Shown: positions 19,461-28,019, numbered from the stretch's first letter. The stretch: DNA of 64,000 nt from Neobacillus massiliamazoniensis (GCF_001048695.1 NZ_CVRB01000005.1:1-64000); one strand, 5' to 3'. A program made the numbers and translations. Notes: generated by a model not told the origin, from the sequence alone.

Positions 19461-20364
19461 TGGATGCGACATCTTGAATCATCTTTCTGCTTGCTTTACT
19501 GATGCCGGCAAGCTGAAAGAATCCATGGTTTACTCCAAGATACCTTCTGCATTGTGCCTCAACACCTGATTCCAACAAACGATGATATAATGCCTCTCCC
19601 TCGTCGACCAGAGGGTCAAATTCAGCAGTAATAATGTGCGTTTCCGGAAGACCTTCGAAATCATCACGGTATAACGGGCTTGCTTCTGAGTTATCAGGAG
19701 GCAGATTTGATAAATATGCCTCAAAGCCACTTAGTAAAGCGTCCCGTGTAATCACATAATCATCGCCAAATTTTTTATAACTGTTGCTTGTACCTTTCGC
19801 ATCAAGCATTGGATAAATGAGAACTTGCCGTTTCGGCATCCAATGCCCTTGTTTTTTTAATCGTAGACAGGTAACCAAAGCGAGATGCCCGCCTGCACTG
19901 TCGCCAGCGATTGTGATGTTGTCCGGGTTCCCTCCCCAGGATAAGGCTTGTTCACGGACGATGTAGGCAGCCTTGACGGCATCGTCATGAGCTGCTGGAT
20001 AAACATGCTCCGGAGCCAGTCGATAATCAACAGCGATGACAAGAGCGCTGCCCAAATTAGCCAACTGGCGTAATTGACGATCGTGAGTTTCAAAATCACC
20101 ACTGACAAAACAGCCTCCATGATAATAAACCATAACTGGGAGATTAATTTTTTCAGATGGTTTATATATACGAAGCCGTATGCCTTCAATAGTTTGTTCA
20201 AAAATATTCCATACTGAGACTGCTTCTCCGGCTAAGTCGATAGTACTCAAATATCCTTGCCTACGCTCTTGCATACTTTGCTTCCTTGCCGATGGACGCC
20301 CACTTTCAATAAATTGGGAGACCAGTTTTCGAATACCCGGCTCCAGATAGTTTAAATGTGTCAT
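19447..20364 (-). CDS. alpha/beta-hydrolase, hormone-sensitive-lipase type esterase
   Basis: 305 aa starting MTHLNYLEPG (GGAGAGTG upstream). The oxyanion motif YHGGCFVSGD is near 70, the nucleophile motif GDSAGGHLA near 150, the acid in ITAEFDPLVDEGE near 245 and the catalytic His in YLGVNHGFF near 280. HGGC instead of HGGG is a small departure from the usual motif. The enzyme likely hydrolyses short-chain esters in the cytosol. Its base composition (about 45% GC) is higher than that of its neighbours, a sign of separate origin. Confidence 0.9.
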   Translation of the reverse strand: MTHLNYLEPGIRKLVSQFIESGRPSARKQSMQERRQGYLSTIDLAGEAVSVWNIFEQTIEGIRLRIYKPSEKINLPVMVYYHGGCFVSGDFETHDRQLRQLANLGSALVIAVDYRLAPEHVYPAAHDDAVKAAYIVREQALSWGGNPDNITIAGDSAGGHLALVTCLRLKKQGHWMPKRQVLIYPMLDAKGTSNSYKKFGDDYVITRDALLSGFEAYLSNLPPDNSEASPLYRDDFEGLPETHIITAEFDPLVDEGEALYHRLLESGVEAQCRRYLGVNHGFFQLAGISKASRKMIQDVASIVFN

Positions 20365-20522
20365 TTTGAATTCACTCTCCAAATTTTTTTCACAAAAATA
20401 TCCACCTCGTAAAGCTAAGAAATTTATTTTGAATAAAGTTTTCCATAAAGTAACTCTAATTGATTTTTAAGCTCTTTATTCTCTTTTTCCAATTCCCTCA
20501 CACGGTTTTTTAGGGTTTTAAA

Positions 20523-20690
20523 TTATAGCTCCTGTATTGGAGTACTTTCTCTACGGGGTATCATTATCGGATACATAGCGGAGATAAAGGCTAAAACTAC
20601 CATAATACCAGCTACCCATGTGTTGATAGTTACGGAATAGTGGTCTACAAGTAAACCACCAAAACCAGAACCTAAACAATCTAGAATTCT
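20523..20690 (-). pseudogene. C-terminal remnant of an MFS transporter
   Basis: The minus frame reads GSGFGGLLVDHYSVTINTW, then VAGIMVVLAFISAMYPIMIPR and stops at 20523. These are the last one and a half membrane helices and tail of an MFS protein; the rest is missing upstream at about 20690. It lies between the esterase and an intact MFS gene, to which it is not obviously similar. Confidence 0.6.
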
Positions 20691-20942
20691 TTCACATTAC
20701 AAAATATTCCTTTATAGCTACATATTTAGTTGCAACCTATGAATATAAATGAAAAGTAAACTGACTATTTATTCTTAAATCTCCTTATTTATCGACTCTG
20801 CCTAGACAAGACCCTGCAGGAAGCGATAATTCTTTTTTCTTTGCATAAGGAATTCCCAAAGACTACCTAAAAGAGCGAACAAATCCGATCATATCAGCTC
20901 TGTTCGCCTACCTATTAATAATCTAGTTTTAAATTTCCATTC

Positions 20943-22121
20943 TTATACTGTTTCCTTCATTAAGAAAGCCAATCGATAAAATACTAGACTGAATAGGAAA
21001 ATTACAGCCATGACAATATACAATTCAGATGAGAAATGAATGAGTAACCATCCACCAAAGACAGGGCCTATGAATCCTCCTAAATTTTTAAACTGAGATG
21101 CCCCTAGATAGGTTGCTTTCTGTGTTGCTGGTGCAATTTCTTCGATCAACGCATTCATCATTGGAAATGCAAAAATTTCACCAACTGTGAAAATAATCAT
21201 ACCTACGATGAATAACCATGGTGTATGCGCAAAATTAAAAATAATAAAACCTGCTGCAAAAAATAGAATCCCAAATACTAGACTTTTCATAATAGAAATT
21301 CTTTCTGTATAAATCCCAATTGGTAATTGCAAAGCTAATACAACAATTGCATTCAATGTAATCAAAACAGAATACAGCTTAACACCATTTTCAATATTCA
21401 AATTTATGTATTGAGGTAATGTTGAGTCAAATTGAGAATAGCATAGGTTTACAAGAATTCCACCTGCAAGTAAATATAAGAGTTTTTTATCAGAAAATAT
21501 GACCTTGAACATTTGTAAAATCGTTTGTTTCTGTGCTTGATTTTGAGGTGTTACGTCATATTTTTGGAACATAAAAATCAAAAATACTCCGTAGACTGCG
21601 TACATTGTTGCTGTAATGAAAAAAGGTATTTTCGCATTGGACATGCCAGAAATCCACACTCCACATAATGGTCCAATTACTGCAGCAATATTAATCGCTG
21701 TATAGCGGAAAGAAAACAGTCTTCTTCGCTTCTTTTCCTCTGTAAAGTCAATCATTAAAGCTTGAGTTGCAGGTTCAAAAAATGATCGGCATAATCCATT
21801 GATAGCATTTAAAAGGATAAACAATTCAACTACTCCAACCGTTGCAAAACCTACAAACACTGCACTCCATATAAAAACAGTTGTAAGGATGATAAATTTC
21901 CTGCCAAATTTATCTGTTAAATATCCACCTATAAATCCTCCAACTGTTGCACATAGTTGTGCAATTCCTAGTGTTATCCCAATCATTAATGGCGATGCAT
22001 GTAATTGATTTTGTAAATAAATTGCTAAAAAGGGTATTGTCATAAAGCTTGCAATACGTGTAAAAATAGTTCCATTCAATATAATCCACACAATTGGATG
22101 GAAAAAGGAAATAAATTGCAT
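20943..22121 (-). CDS. MFS drug/solute efflux transporter
   Basis: 392 aa from ATG 22121 (AAAGGAG upstream), twelve membrane helices. Motif A is GGYLTDKFGRK (about 67-77). The sequence resembles the DHA-type exporters of Bacillus (YttB/YfmO-like), and PLCGVWISG is at the expected helix-5 position. The substrate is unknown. It lies 50 bp downstream of the truncated BrnQ gene on the same strand, so T-box-controlled transcripts could read into it unless a terminator intervenes; I see no strong one. Confidence 0.88.
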   Translation of the reverse strand: MQFISFFHPIVWIILNGTIFTRIASFMTIPFLAIYLQNQLHASPLMIGITLGIAQLCATVGGFIGGYLTDKFGRKFIILTTVFIWSAVFVGFATVGVVELFILLNAINGLCRSFFEPATQALMIDFTEEKKRRRLFSFRYTAINIAAVIGPLCGVWISGMSNAKIPFFITATMYAVYGVFLIFMFQKYDVTPQNQAQKQTILQMFKVIFSDKKLLYLLAGGILVNLCYSQFDSTLPQYINLNIENGVKLYSVLITLNAIVVLALQLPIGIYTERISIMKSLVFGILFFAAGFIIFNFAHTPWLFIVGMIIFTVGEIFAFPMMNALIEEIAPATQKATYLGASQFKNLGGFIGPVFGGWLLIHFSSELYIVMAVIFLFSLVFYRLAFLMKETV

Positions 22122-22173
22122 TAATCTCAAACTCCTTTTAAGTATTTCACTACTTTATCTAAACTTCTTTAAT

Positions 22174-22479
22174 TTACAATATGTTGGAATTACTCTTTAC
22201 ATTGGATTCGCTGTAGTTTTTTCCAGCAAATGAATACGATGCATCAAACTTTAGATTCCTCCATAAAAAACCTATAATAGCCCCAATGATTGCTGGGAAA
22301 ATCCATCCAACTCCTTCAGTATATAAAGGAAGATGACTATAAAGGTTTGTAATAAAATCTAATTGGAATTTAGCTTGTTTCAGACTATCAACGGTGCTAA
22401 TTAAGGCTGTTCCTATCAAACCACCAACATAAACAGAGGGATATCCTTTAAAGTACTTATGAATGATAGTTTTCTGCAT
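22174..22479 (-). pseudogene. brnQ: C-terminal quarter of branched-chain amino acid carrier BrnQ
   Basis: 101 aa. YFKGYPSVYVGGLIGTALISTVDSLKQ, then FYSHLPLY-like NLYSHLPLYTEGVGWIFPAIIGAIIGF, match the last two to three helices of BrnQ (about 440 aa). AAGAGGAG precedes the ATG, so a short product can be made, but it lacks most of the Na+-coupled transport core. It follows three T-box leaders. Either the 5' part of brnQ was deleted, or the short membrane piece is retained for another reason. Confidence 0.8.
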
Positions 22480-22514
22480 ATTCTCTCCTCTTTAAAATGT
22501 ACTTTTTTTCCAAT

Positions 22515-22815
22515 TAAAAACTCTCACCTCACAATCAATTAAACATTACATGTTTGTTTGATTGCCGAGGCGAGAGTATCGCGGTACCACCCAGCTTTCC
22601 TATCTTCCTCACGGAAAACAGGCTCAATAAGTCTTATTCATTAAGACTTGGGTCTGTTAACGAGACTAACCGTCACTCACTACTCTGGTCAATGACATAA
22701 CCATTTTGCAAGCAAAGCTCCAAGGCGACATTCAAAAAGAATTGACGACCGTTCTCTCAGCCAATGGAACGGATCTCTGACGTTAGGATTCTCTTTTACT
22801 ACTCCTTTTCAACGC
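22515..22815 (-). ncRNA. T-box leader, copy 3 (next to brnQ remnant), GTC/Val specifier
   Basis: The minus strand carries the T-box core GGGTGGTACCGCG at 22580-22592, the Stem I base CTAACGTCAGAGA / GTGACGGTTAG and GTC (22727-22729) in GAATGTCGCCTTGGAGC, the usual specifier setting. A terminator (CTCTCGCCTCGGCAATCAA pairing with TTGATTGTGAGGTGAGAG, then TTTTT) ends at 22515. Uncharged tRNA-Val would favour readthrough. Confidence 0.92.
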
Positions 22816-22836
22816 TAGTGTATTAAATTGTTTTTA

Positions 22837-23143
22837 AAAATAAAAACGCCTCAGCAATTATCCGGTTTACTTTTTGCAAAATCGGACAATTGCTGAGGCG
22901 AAAAAATCACGATACCACTCAACTTTCCTATCTTCCTCACGGAAAAAAGGCTCAATAAGTCTTATTCATTAAGACTTGGGTCTGTTAACGAGACTAACCG
23001 TCACTCACTACTCTGGGCAATAACATAACCATTTTGCAAGCAAAGCTCCAAGGCGACATTCAAAAAGAATTAACGACCGTTCTCTCAGCCAATGGAACGG
23101 ATCTCTGACGTTAGGGTTCTCTTTTACTACTCCTTTTCAACGC
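22837..23143 (-). ncRNA. T-box leader, copy 2, GTC/Val specifier
   Basis: Near-identical Stem I to copies 1 and 3. The T-box core has drifted to GAGTGGTATCGTG (22908-22920). The terminator CGCCTCAGCAATTGTCCG / CCGGATAATTGCTGAGGCG with a TTTTT tail is intact. The GTC specifier is kept. Confidence 0.88.
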
Positions 23144-23168
23144 TAGTGTATTAAATTGTTTTTAAATA

Positions 23169-23472
23169 TAAAAACGCCTCAACAATCATCCGGTTTACTT
23201 TTAGCAAAAACGGACAATTGTTGAGGCGAAAAAATCACGATACCACTCAACTTTCCTATCTTCCTCACAGAAAACAGGCTCAATAAGTCTTATTCATTAA
23301 GACGTGGGTCTGTTAACGAGACTAACCGTCACTCACTACTCTGGGCAATAACATAACCATTTTGCAAGCAAAGCTCCAAGGCGACATTCAAAAAGAATTA
23401 ACGACCGTTCTCTCAGCCAATGGAACGGATCTCTGACGTTAGAGTTCTCTTTTACTACTCCTTTTCAACGCT
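23169..23472 (-). ncRNA. T-box leader, copy 1 (promoter-proximal), GTC/Val specifier
   Basis: Same layout as copy 2, with core GAGTGGTATCGTG and a terminator CGCCTCAACAATTGTCCG / CGGATGATTGTTGAGGCG. The arms of the copy 1 and 2 terminators differ by paired changes (CAGC / GCTG against CAAC / GTTG), which supports the fold. Confidence 0.88.
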
Positions 23473-23504
23473 TTATAAATAATATTTAAGTTCTATAGTA
23501 AACA

Positions 23505-23533
23505 ATTATATTGACATATAATTTTTATGTCAA
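23505..23533 (-). promoter_or_regulatory. consensus promoter of the triple T-box transcript
   Basis: Minus strand TTGACA (23528-23533), a 17-bp spacer and TATAAT (23505-23510), both perfect consensus. Confidence 0.85.
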
Positions 23534-23624
23534 CACTAAAAGTCCTGATCCTGGTAACGGACCCTTCGGATTCCATTCTAAAAGTTTCTTCTGCTCTTTA
23601 ATATATTGCCAAAAGGAAATAAGG

Positions 23625-23665
23625 GCCGTTCCTCAAGTAATGCGCCCGATTGTTGAATTAGAAAT
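23625..23665. repeat. hairpin module fragment
   Basis: CCTCAAGTAATGCG, then CCCGATTGTTGAATTAG. The shifted frame that restores the FosB C-terminus runs into this motif. Confidence 0.55.
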
Positions 23666-23712
23666 CCTTTTATCGAAAAACTCCATATGTGTTTTTTCTT
23701 GTTTATAGTAAT

Positions 23713-24090
23713 CTAATCTATCTTGGATGTACCCGTATGAAATTCAAATTTATGTCCATCTGGGTCCATAAAATAGATGGACTTTTTATCTTTTTCATCT
23801 CTCGGACGACCTGACAAGATATTTACATTTAATTTCTTTAGTTTGTCGTACATTTTATCAAAATCTTCTTCTTTAATTGAAAAAGCAATATGTGTGTAGG
23901 ATTGGTGTATTTCATTACGGGGTATGTCTTTCTCTTCATTAAGAGCAAACCACATTCCATTTACATCGAAATAAGCCGTTTTCCTACCCTTTACTAATAA
24001 TTTAGCATCAAATACCTTTTTATAAAACTCAATAGAATTTTCTAAATCAGAAACTGAAAATAAAAAATGATTAAGCCCTTTTATCGACAT
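23713..24090 (-). CDS. fosB: FosB-type metallothiol transferase, C-terminal frameshift
   Basis: 125 aa; typical FosB has about 139. FosB inactivates fosfomycin by adding a thiol (bacillithiol or cysteine). All three metal ligands are present: His in GLNHFLFS (7), His in QSYTHIAF (about 66) and Glu in [10 protein letters not shown] (about 115). After HTGTSKID the frame stops; one base shift gives [18 protein letters not shown], the usual FosB tail, so a one-base deletion near 23725 has cut it. The active-site residues lie before the break, so activity may be kept. AGGTGAG precedes the ATG. Confidence 0.9.
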   Translation of the reverse strand: MSIKGLNHFLFSVSDLENSIEFYKKVFDAKLLVKGRKTAYFDVNGMWFALNEEKDIPRNEIHQSYTHIAFSIKEEDFDKMYDKLKKLNVNILSGRPRDEKDKKSIYFMDPDGHKFEFHTGTSKID

Positions 24091-24140
24091 TTTCTCACCT
24101 CAATAAAAATTTCCCCTTTATTACACTATAAAAAAATTCC

Positions 24141-24165
24141 TTCTTCAAGTAACCTGCCACTTCGT
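24141..24165. repeat. hairpin site beside the IS110-like element
   Basis: TTCTTCAAGTAACCTGCCACTTCG: a right arm and loop without the matching left end; the IS110-like sequence starts just after it. Confidence 0.55.
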
Positions 24166-24219
24166 ATTATAAGGTCACCAGATATTTCTGGTTGACCATT
24201 TTTTATATGGTTATTTTAT

Positions 24220-24412
24220 AACGGTAGCCGGGGTAGAACGTACCTGCCCGTGGGGCTTTAGATCCCGTCAATTAAACAGTTCGCCCCCTACTTGTAGAAA
24301 CATGTTTGAGGCTGGTTGGGACATTGATCTCGTATAACAAGCGAAGCTATGATACTGCAAGAAGGAATTAGGGGTACCGGTGAATTTCATTATTGGAGGA
24401 GGAGATTTAAAA
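24220..24412 (+). ncRNA. candidate bridge-RNA region upstream of the IS110 transposase
   Basis: A GC-rich, non-coding 190-bp segment (GTAGCCGGGGTAGAACG through GGTACCGG) between the left end and the transposase start, where IS110-group elements encode the bridge RNA. No structure was computed. Confidence 0.4.
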
Positions 24413-25125
24413 ATGAATCCAGTCGTAGGTCTGGATGTAGCTAAAGGTGAAAGTCAGGTTCAAGCTTACTTGGAAAAGAAAAAGCCATACAAAACTAGTT
24501 TTAAAGTAACACATACCCTTGAAGGACTAGAAAGATTACACCAATTTCTAGAAGAATTGAGAGTTTAACTGGGGTTAAACCTCCAATCGTTCTCGAAGCC
24601 ACAGGGCATTATCATACGCCCGTTGTTCAGTATTTTGAGGACAGAAATTATATATTGATCATTGTTAATCCATTAATCTCTTATCGGGCGAAGAGCTCAA
24701 GTTTACGCAAAGTAAAAACAGATATAATCGATGCTAATCATCTCTGTGAATTGTACTTTAAAGAGGATTTAGAGCCATATAAAAAGCGTGGGATTCAACT
24801 CTTAAACCTTAGGAATCTTACAAGACAACACGAAAACTTAACAGGAATATTTGTACAAGCTAAGCTACAGTTTCAAGCAGTTCTTGATGAGGTTTTTCCT
24901 GAGTATAGAGGTGTTTTTGGGGATTTATATTCTGTTGTTTCTTTACTTACTCTACTAGAATATCCTACATCTAACGATGTCTTAGATGCTGAAGAAGAAA
25001 GAATAGCAGCTAGAATAAAGGAAAACTGTAATAGTCGTTCTCGTAAGTGGGCGGCTACAAAGGCAAAGGAACTGATGGCTGCTGCAGCAACCCTCGCTGT
25101 TCAACATAAGCACCCTATAGTTTAA
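24413..25125 (+). pseudogene. IS110-family transposase, frameshifted and truncated
   Basis: The start MNPVVGLDVAKGES carries the first Asp of the DEDD RuvC-like site (GGAGGAGG upstream). The frame stops at 24568; the next frame gives IVLEATGHYHTPVV (Glu) and KVKTDIIDANHLCELY (the two Asp). The C-terminal Transposase_20 domain with the catalytic Ser is absent; the ORF ends in AVQHKHPIV, the last three codons lying in the hairpin motif. Confidence 0.85.
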
Positions 25126-25214
25126 GTGTAAATCTTCACAATCTGTTTCGTAAATTAAATAAGCAAAAAGGCGATGCCTTTATTCAAGCATCGCACTCGT
25201 ATATTGAATATAAA
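25098..25214 (-). repeat. hairpin module with terminator
   Basis: TTCAACATAAGCACCC-TATAGTTTAAGTGTAAATC, TTCACAATC, then stem GCGATG / CATCGC (25171-25194), which on the minus strand is followed by CTTTTTGC, then CACTCGTATATTGAATA. Confidence 0.75.
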
Positions 25215-25215
25215 T

Positions 25216-25596
25216 TCACTTTTTTTCCATTACTGCAAAGTAATTATTTTCACAATCTGCAAAATTAAATACTCTACCTGAAGGCATATTTACAATTTCT
25301 CCGACTGTAACGTTTTTGTTTGATAAGTCACTATATAAATTATCGAAATTATTTGAGAAGAACATTAAAGAAGGTGTTCCAAGATTTAATTCAGGCGACA
25401 TTTTCGCAATAAATTCCTTATTATGGAGAATAATGCTTGTTTCAGCTTCTTTAGTTGGAGCAATTTCGATCCATCTAAAACCTTGACCATTGTCTTCCTC
25501 TGAAATTACAATAAACCCTATTTTTTCTGTCCAAAACTCCTTTGCCTCATCTTGGTTATTAACATACAACATAATTTGACCAACTTGACTAATCAT
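25216..25596 (-). CDS. VOC-family protein
   Basis: 126 aa with the full glyoxalase-like fold: IMLYVNNQDEAKEFWTEKIGFIVI, the RWIEIAP strand and the end FADCENNYFAVMEKK. The usual first-strand His is replaced (QIMLYV), so metal binding may be altered. It belongs to a common Bacillus group of unknown function. AAAGGAGTG lies a little far (12 bases) from the ATG. It ends next to a hairpin module. Confidence 0.85.
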   Translation of the reverse strand: MISQVGQIMLYVNNQDEAKEFWTEKIGFIVISEEDNGQGFRWIEIAPTKEAETSIILHNKEFIAKMSPELNLGTPSLMFFSNNFDNLYSDLSNKNVTVGEIVNMPSGRVFNFADCENNYFAVMEKK

Positions 25597-25680
25597 TGAT
25601 ATTTACACTCCTTTATATAATTAATTACAAAACTTAATGATTCTAAACTTTTCTAATCCTAAATCAGCGTTACAGTAACT

Positions 25681-26196
25681 CTACTTCAGCGACTCCACAA
25701 GCTCGTTCAAACGGTCCCAAGTTTCTGTGATGCCCTGCAGCATGCCCATGTCCATGACGTTCTTAAGGGACTCTGCGGACACATATTCAGCACGGTTTAT
25801 CAACTTCGTCTTTCCACCCAAATCGATGAATTCCAATGTGATCTCGGTGGACGGCATGGAGTCATTTAAATTGCCTTCGGCATCCGAAAAGTAATCGGTG
25901 TAGATTATTTTCTCCGGCTCGATAATCTCCTTATAAACCCCTTTGCCCCAGGATTCCATACCAAAAAATTGACCCTGATTCTGATCGACACACTTCATAC
26001 AGTAGTGCCAAACGCCTCCCGGACGGAAATCGACGGTGCAGACCGGAATCTCCCAGCCCCTCGGTCCCCACCAGCGTTTCAGATGCTCCGGCTCTTTAAA
26101 CATCTTGAATACGAGATCGCGTGGCGCATCGAAAATGCGCTCCAGTACCAGTACCCGATCGTTCTCTACTCTCGATACCATTGCGTTGTTTGACAT
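25681..26196 (-). CDS. SRPBCC / AHSA1-family protein
   Basis: 171 aa. RIFDAPRDLVFKMFKEPEHLKRWWGPRGWEIP in the first 55 residues, then FRPGGVWHYCM and the end MLQGITETWDRLNELV, mark the START-like AHSA1 group, small hydrophobic-ligand-binding proteins. AAGGAGG precedes the ATG. It is the second gene of an operon with the ArsR-type regulator (29-bp gap), a very common pair in Bacilli. Its GC content is near 50%, well above the neighbours. Confidence 0.9.
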   Translation of the reverse strand: MSNNAMVSRVENDRVLVLERIFDAPRDLVFKMFKEPEHLKRWWGPRGWEIPVCTVDFRPGGVWHYCMKCVDQNQGQFFGMESWGKGVYKEIIEPEKIIYTDYFSDAEGNLNDSMPSTEITLEFIDLGGKTKLINRAEYVSAESLKNVMDMGMLQGITETWDRLNELVESLK

Positions 26197-26225
26197 CGTA
26201 ATTCCTCCTTGAACATGAAATGATT

Positions 26226-26624
26226 TTATGATTTTTCCTTGTTCTGCAATTCCTTCAAATAATCATCTAGATTATCGAATCTTTCTTGCATCACGCGCTG
26301 GAAGGACTGTATCCAAGAATCAAGCGCTTGGAAGGGCTCTGGACGGAGCTTGTAAATGCGACGGTTAGCTTCAGCCTGCACTTCCACAATCCCGTTGTCG
26401 CTTAGCACTTTTAGATGCTTCGAAGTTTGGGGTTGCCTCAATCCCAGCTTGTCGGCGATTTCCCCCACGGTCAGGGGACCGTCACGCAAGAGTTCAACGA
26501 TATTCATACGATTTGGTTCAGACAAAGCGCTCAGCGTCGTCATGTTCACGCCCGGAATCTTCCCTGACATATTGCTCACCTCGTCTAGTGATGGTCTCCG
26601 GTAAAATAATAACTGCATCATCAC
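26226..26624 (-). CDS. ArsR-family winged-helix regulator
   Basis: About 132 aa from GTG at 26624, chosen because AGGAGG lies 9 bases before it and only about 10 bases after the predicted transcription start; ATG at 26570 (GAGGTGA upstream) is an alternative. The HTH is LSALSEPNRMNIVELLRDG, then IADKLGLRQPQTSKHLKVL. No ArsR-type cysteine metal site is seen, so it is probably of the metal-independent group that controls the adjacent AHSA1 gene. Confidence 0.9.
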   Translation of the reverse strand: MMMQLLFYRRPSLDEVSNMSGKIPGVNMTTLSALSEPNRMNIVELLRDGPLTVGEIADKLGLRQPQTSKHLKVLSDNGIVEVQAEANRRIYKLRPEPFQALDSWIQSFQRVMQERFDNLDDYLKELQNKEKS

Positions 26625-26648
26625 TAGTATTATCCTCCTGTTGAATCG

Positions 26649-26686
26649 ATTATACCTAAAGGAGAATATTCCCGTCAAGGAATATT
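26649..26686 (-). promoter_or_regulatory. promoter with a palindromic operator of the ArsR operon
   Basis: Minus strand TTGACG (26673-26678), an 18-bp spacer and TATAAT (26649-26654). Perfect arms AATATTCC (26665-26672) and GGAATATT (26679-26686) flank the -35 hexamer exactly, the expected place for autorepression. Confidence 0.8.
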
Positions 26687-26689
26687 TTA

Positions 26690-27005
26690 AAAAATAAAGT
26701 GATACCGATTCAGTGCCTAATACACAGAATCCAATCCTTCATAGGTTGAGTGAAATCGTATGTGTTCCAATCATATCATCCCGATTGGCACTTTTACTCT
26801 TCTCAATGTTTCCATTCTTGACCAATTTCTCTAATCTCCCCATTTTGACTCAATAAGAACGAAAACGATTGCGAGTAAAATGGTAAATCATATTTTACAT
26901 ACCTTATAACCATATATCTCAATAGTTATTTCCGCTTATGTAAAAATGAGCTTTAATTAAAGTTCCCTAAAACCCTGTGTTTATACGAGATGGTATACAA
27001 TTTTT
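26690..27005. other. stretch with no recognised gene
   Basis: I see no ORF with a ribosome site and no RNA signature. ATTGGCACTTTTACTC and GAACGAAAACGATTGC segments are not explained. It may be eroded coding DNA. Confidence 0.4.
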
Positions 27006-27017
27006 CCTATAAATTTC

Positions 27018-27125
27018 TACTTCCACTATCCTGAACCGTTAGCACAAAAAGAAAAAGCTGCCACAATGACAGCTCCATTCTTCAACTCAAGCTACCCGTT
27101 ACTTAAGTACACCATTTCACAATCC
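27018..27125 (-). repeat. hairpin module (standard type)
   Basis: CCACTATCCTGAACCG-TTAGCACAAAAAG, AAAGCTGCCACAATGACAGCT stem, CTTCAACTCAAGCTACCC-GTTACTTAAGTAC, TTTCACAATC. Confidence 0.8.
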
Positions 27126-27210
27126 TAAATAAAGCATATTAATATACAAGACACATATATTTAGTCATATCTTGCCCCTTCAGACCTCAAATCGATTTTG
27201 TTCTTTTAAC

Positions 27211-27237
27211 AAAAAAAGCACTCATTTTTTCGAGTGC
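27211..27237 (-). terminator. terminator of the 29-aa gene
   Basis: Minus strand GCACTCGA / TTGAGTGC-like stem (GCACTC AAAAAAT GAGTGC) followed by TTTTTTT. Confidence 0.85.
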
Positions 27238-27242
27238 CTTCT

Positions 27243-27332
27243 TTATTTTTTCTTCTGTTTTGATTTACCACCGAATAGACCTATCGCGACTGCTACCCCA
27301 ATGCCTATAGCAAACCATGCAGCGAAACTCAT
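27243..27332 (-). CDS. 29-aa single-helix membrane peptide
   Basis: The reading frame MSFAAWFAIGIGVAVAIGLF is followed by GGKSKQKKK. One hydrophobic helix has a basic cytosolic tail. GGTGGAAGTG precedes the ATG and a strong terminator follows directly, so it is very probably a real gene. Family not recognised. Confidence 0.7.
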   Translation of the reverse strand: MSFAAWFAIGIGVAVAIGLFGGKSKQKKK

Positions 27333-27440
27333 CACTTCCACCGCCTTTTTGGCTTTAAATACATTTTACGTAACTATATGCGGAAGGTTACAGCAATTTT
27401 GAGTGCCTTTTTTGCTGCCGATATTCCTCAAACGACCTTC

Positions 27441-27500
27441 TTATGTTAGATTTTTTTCTTCAAGTAAAGCACCCGTTCGTTAAAGAAGGTCTATTAATTT
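27441..27500. repeat. hairpin site
   Basis: CTTCAAGTAAAGCACCC-GTTCGTTAAAGAAGG: one hairpin site without a terminator stem. Confidence 0.6.
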
Positions 27501-27538
27501 CCATCTTTTTTATGTGCTAATTTCAATCTATTATAAAA

Positions 27539-27805
27539 CTAAAATAATGACTTAATGGATAGGAAAATACATATTACCGAACAAGCATAAAAGAGAAGAG
27601 CTGTTTTAAAATTCCTCCTAAATTTAATACCGTAAGCACAAAAGAAGATAGCCGCTGCTATTTTGGAACAACTTCGCAAATAAGCATGATTAGAAAAAAT
27701 TGAACTGCTTAAAATAATTGAAGTAAGGAGAGTTATAGAAATTAGTATTTTGAACCACAAAGGTTCATTCAGAAACACTTTAATCATAAGTTTTATCTGT
27801 TGCAT
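27539..27805 (-). CDS. small membrane protein, unknown (88 aa)
   Basis: Start MQQIKLMIKVFLNEPLWFKILISITLL at 27805 is chosen because GGGAG precedes it. Three helices are seen (about 18-36, 46-62 and 68-85), with an RRN turn at about 65. It looks like a conserved unknown Bacillus membrane family; I cannot name it. Single gene. Confidence 0.65.
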   Translation of the reverse strand: MQQIKLMIKVFLNEPLWFKILISITLLTSIILSSSIFSNHAYLRSCSKIAAAIFFCAYGIKFRRNFKTALLFYACSVICIFLSIKSLF

Positions 27806-27950
27806 GAGGGTACAACTCCCTTCAATCAATATTTATTTAATCATATGTCGATATTTTAAAAAGTATCCCCTTTTAGCCCCACGTGTATTTGGTAGTTGTC
27901 TCTCACCTTTATATATGGTTACATATCTATTACCAGTCATTTAATATCCT

Positions 27951-28015
27951 TATTCATTAACCTGCCCGTCGTTTAATAAGAAAAAATGCCAACCCATGTA
28001 AGGCTGACGCTATGT
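27951..28015 (-). repeat. hairpin module, reduced
   Basis: CATTAACCTGCCC-GTCGTTTAATAAG, AAATGCCAACCCATGTAAGGC, TATGTTCGCCTAATTC. The second hairpin is degraded and the yolD-like gene ends here. Confidence 0.55.
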
Positions 28016-28019
28016 TCGC

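Larger units (their letters stand above)
24180..25125 (+). mobile_element. degenerate IS110-family element
   Basis: It holds a 230-bp noncoding 5' part, a frameshifted and 3'-truncated transposase and no visible right end. The break is exactly at a hairpin site (TTCAACATAAGCACCC-TATAGTTTAAGTG). The right IS end is therefore lost or replaced. Confidence 0.7.

Noticed and set aside
23511-23708. 65-aa ORF upstream of the T-box promoter
   Set aside because: No ribosome site; it overlaps the promoter and the restored FosB tail on the other strand.
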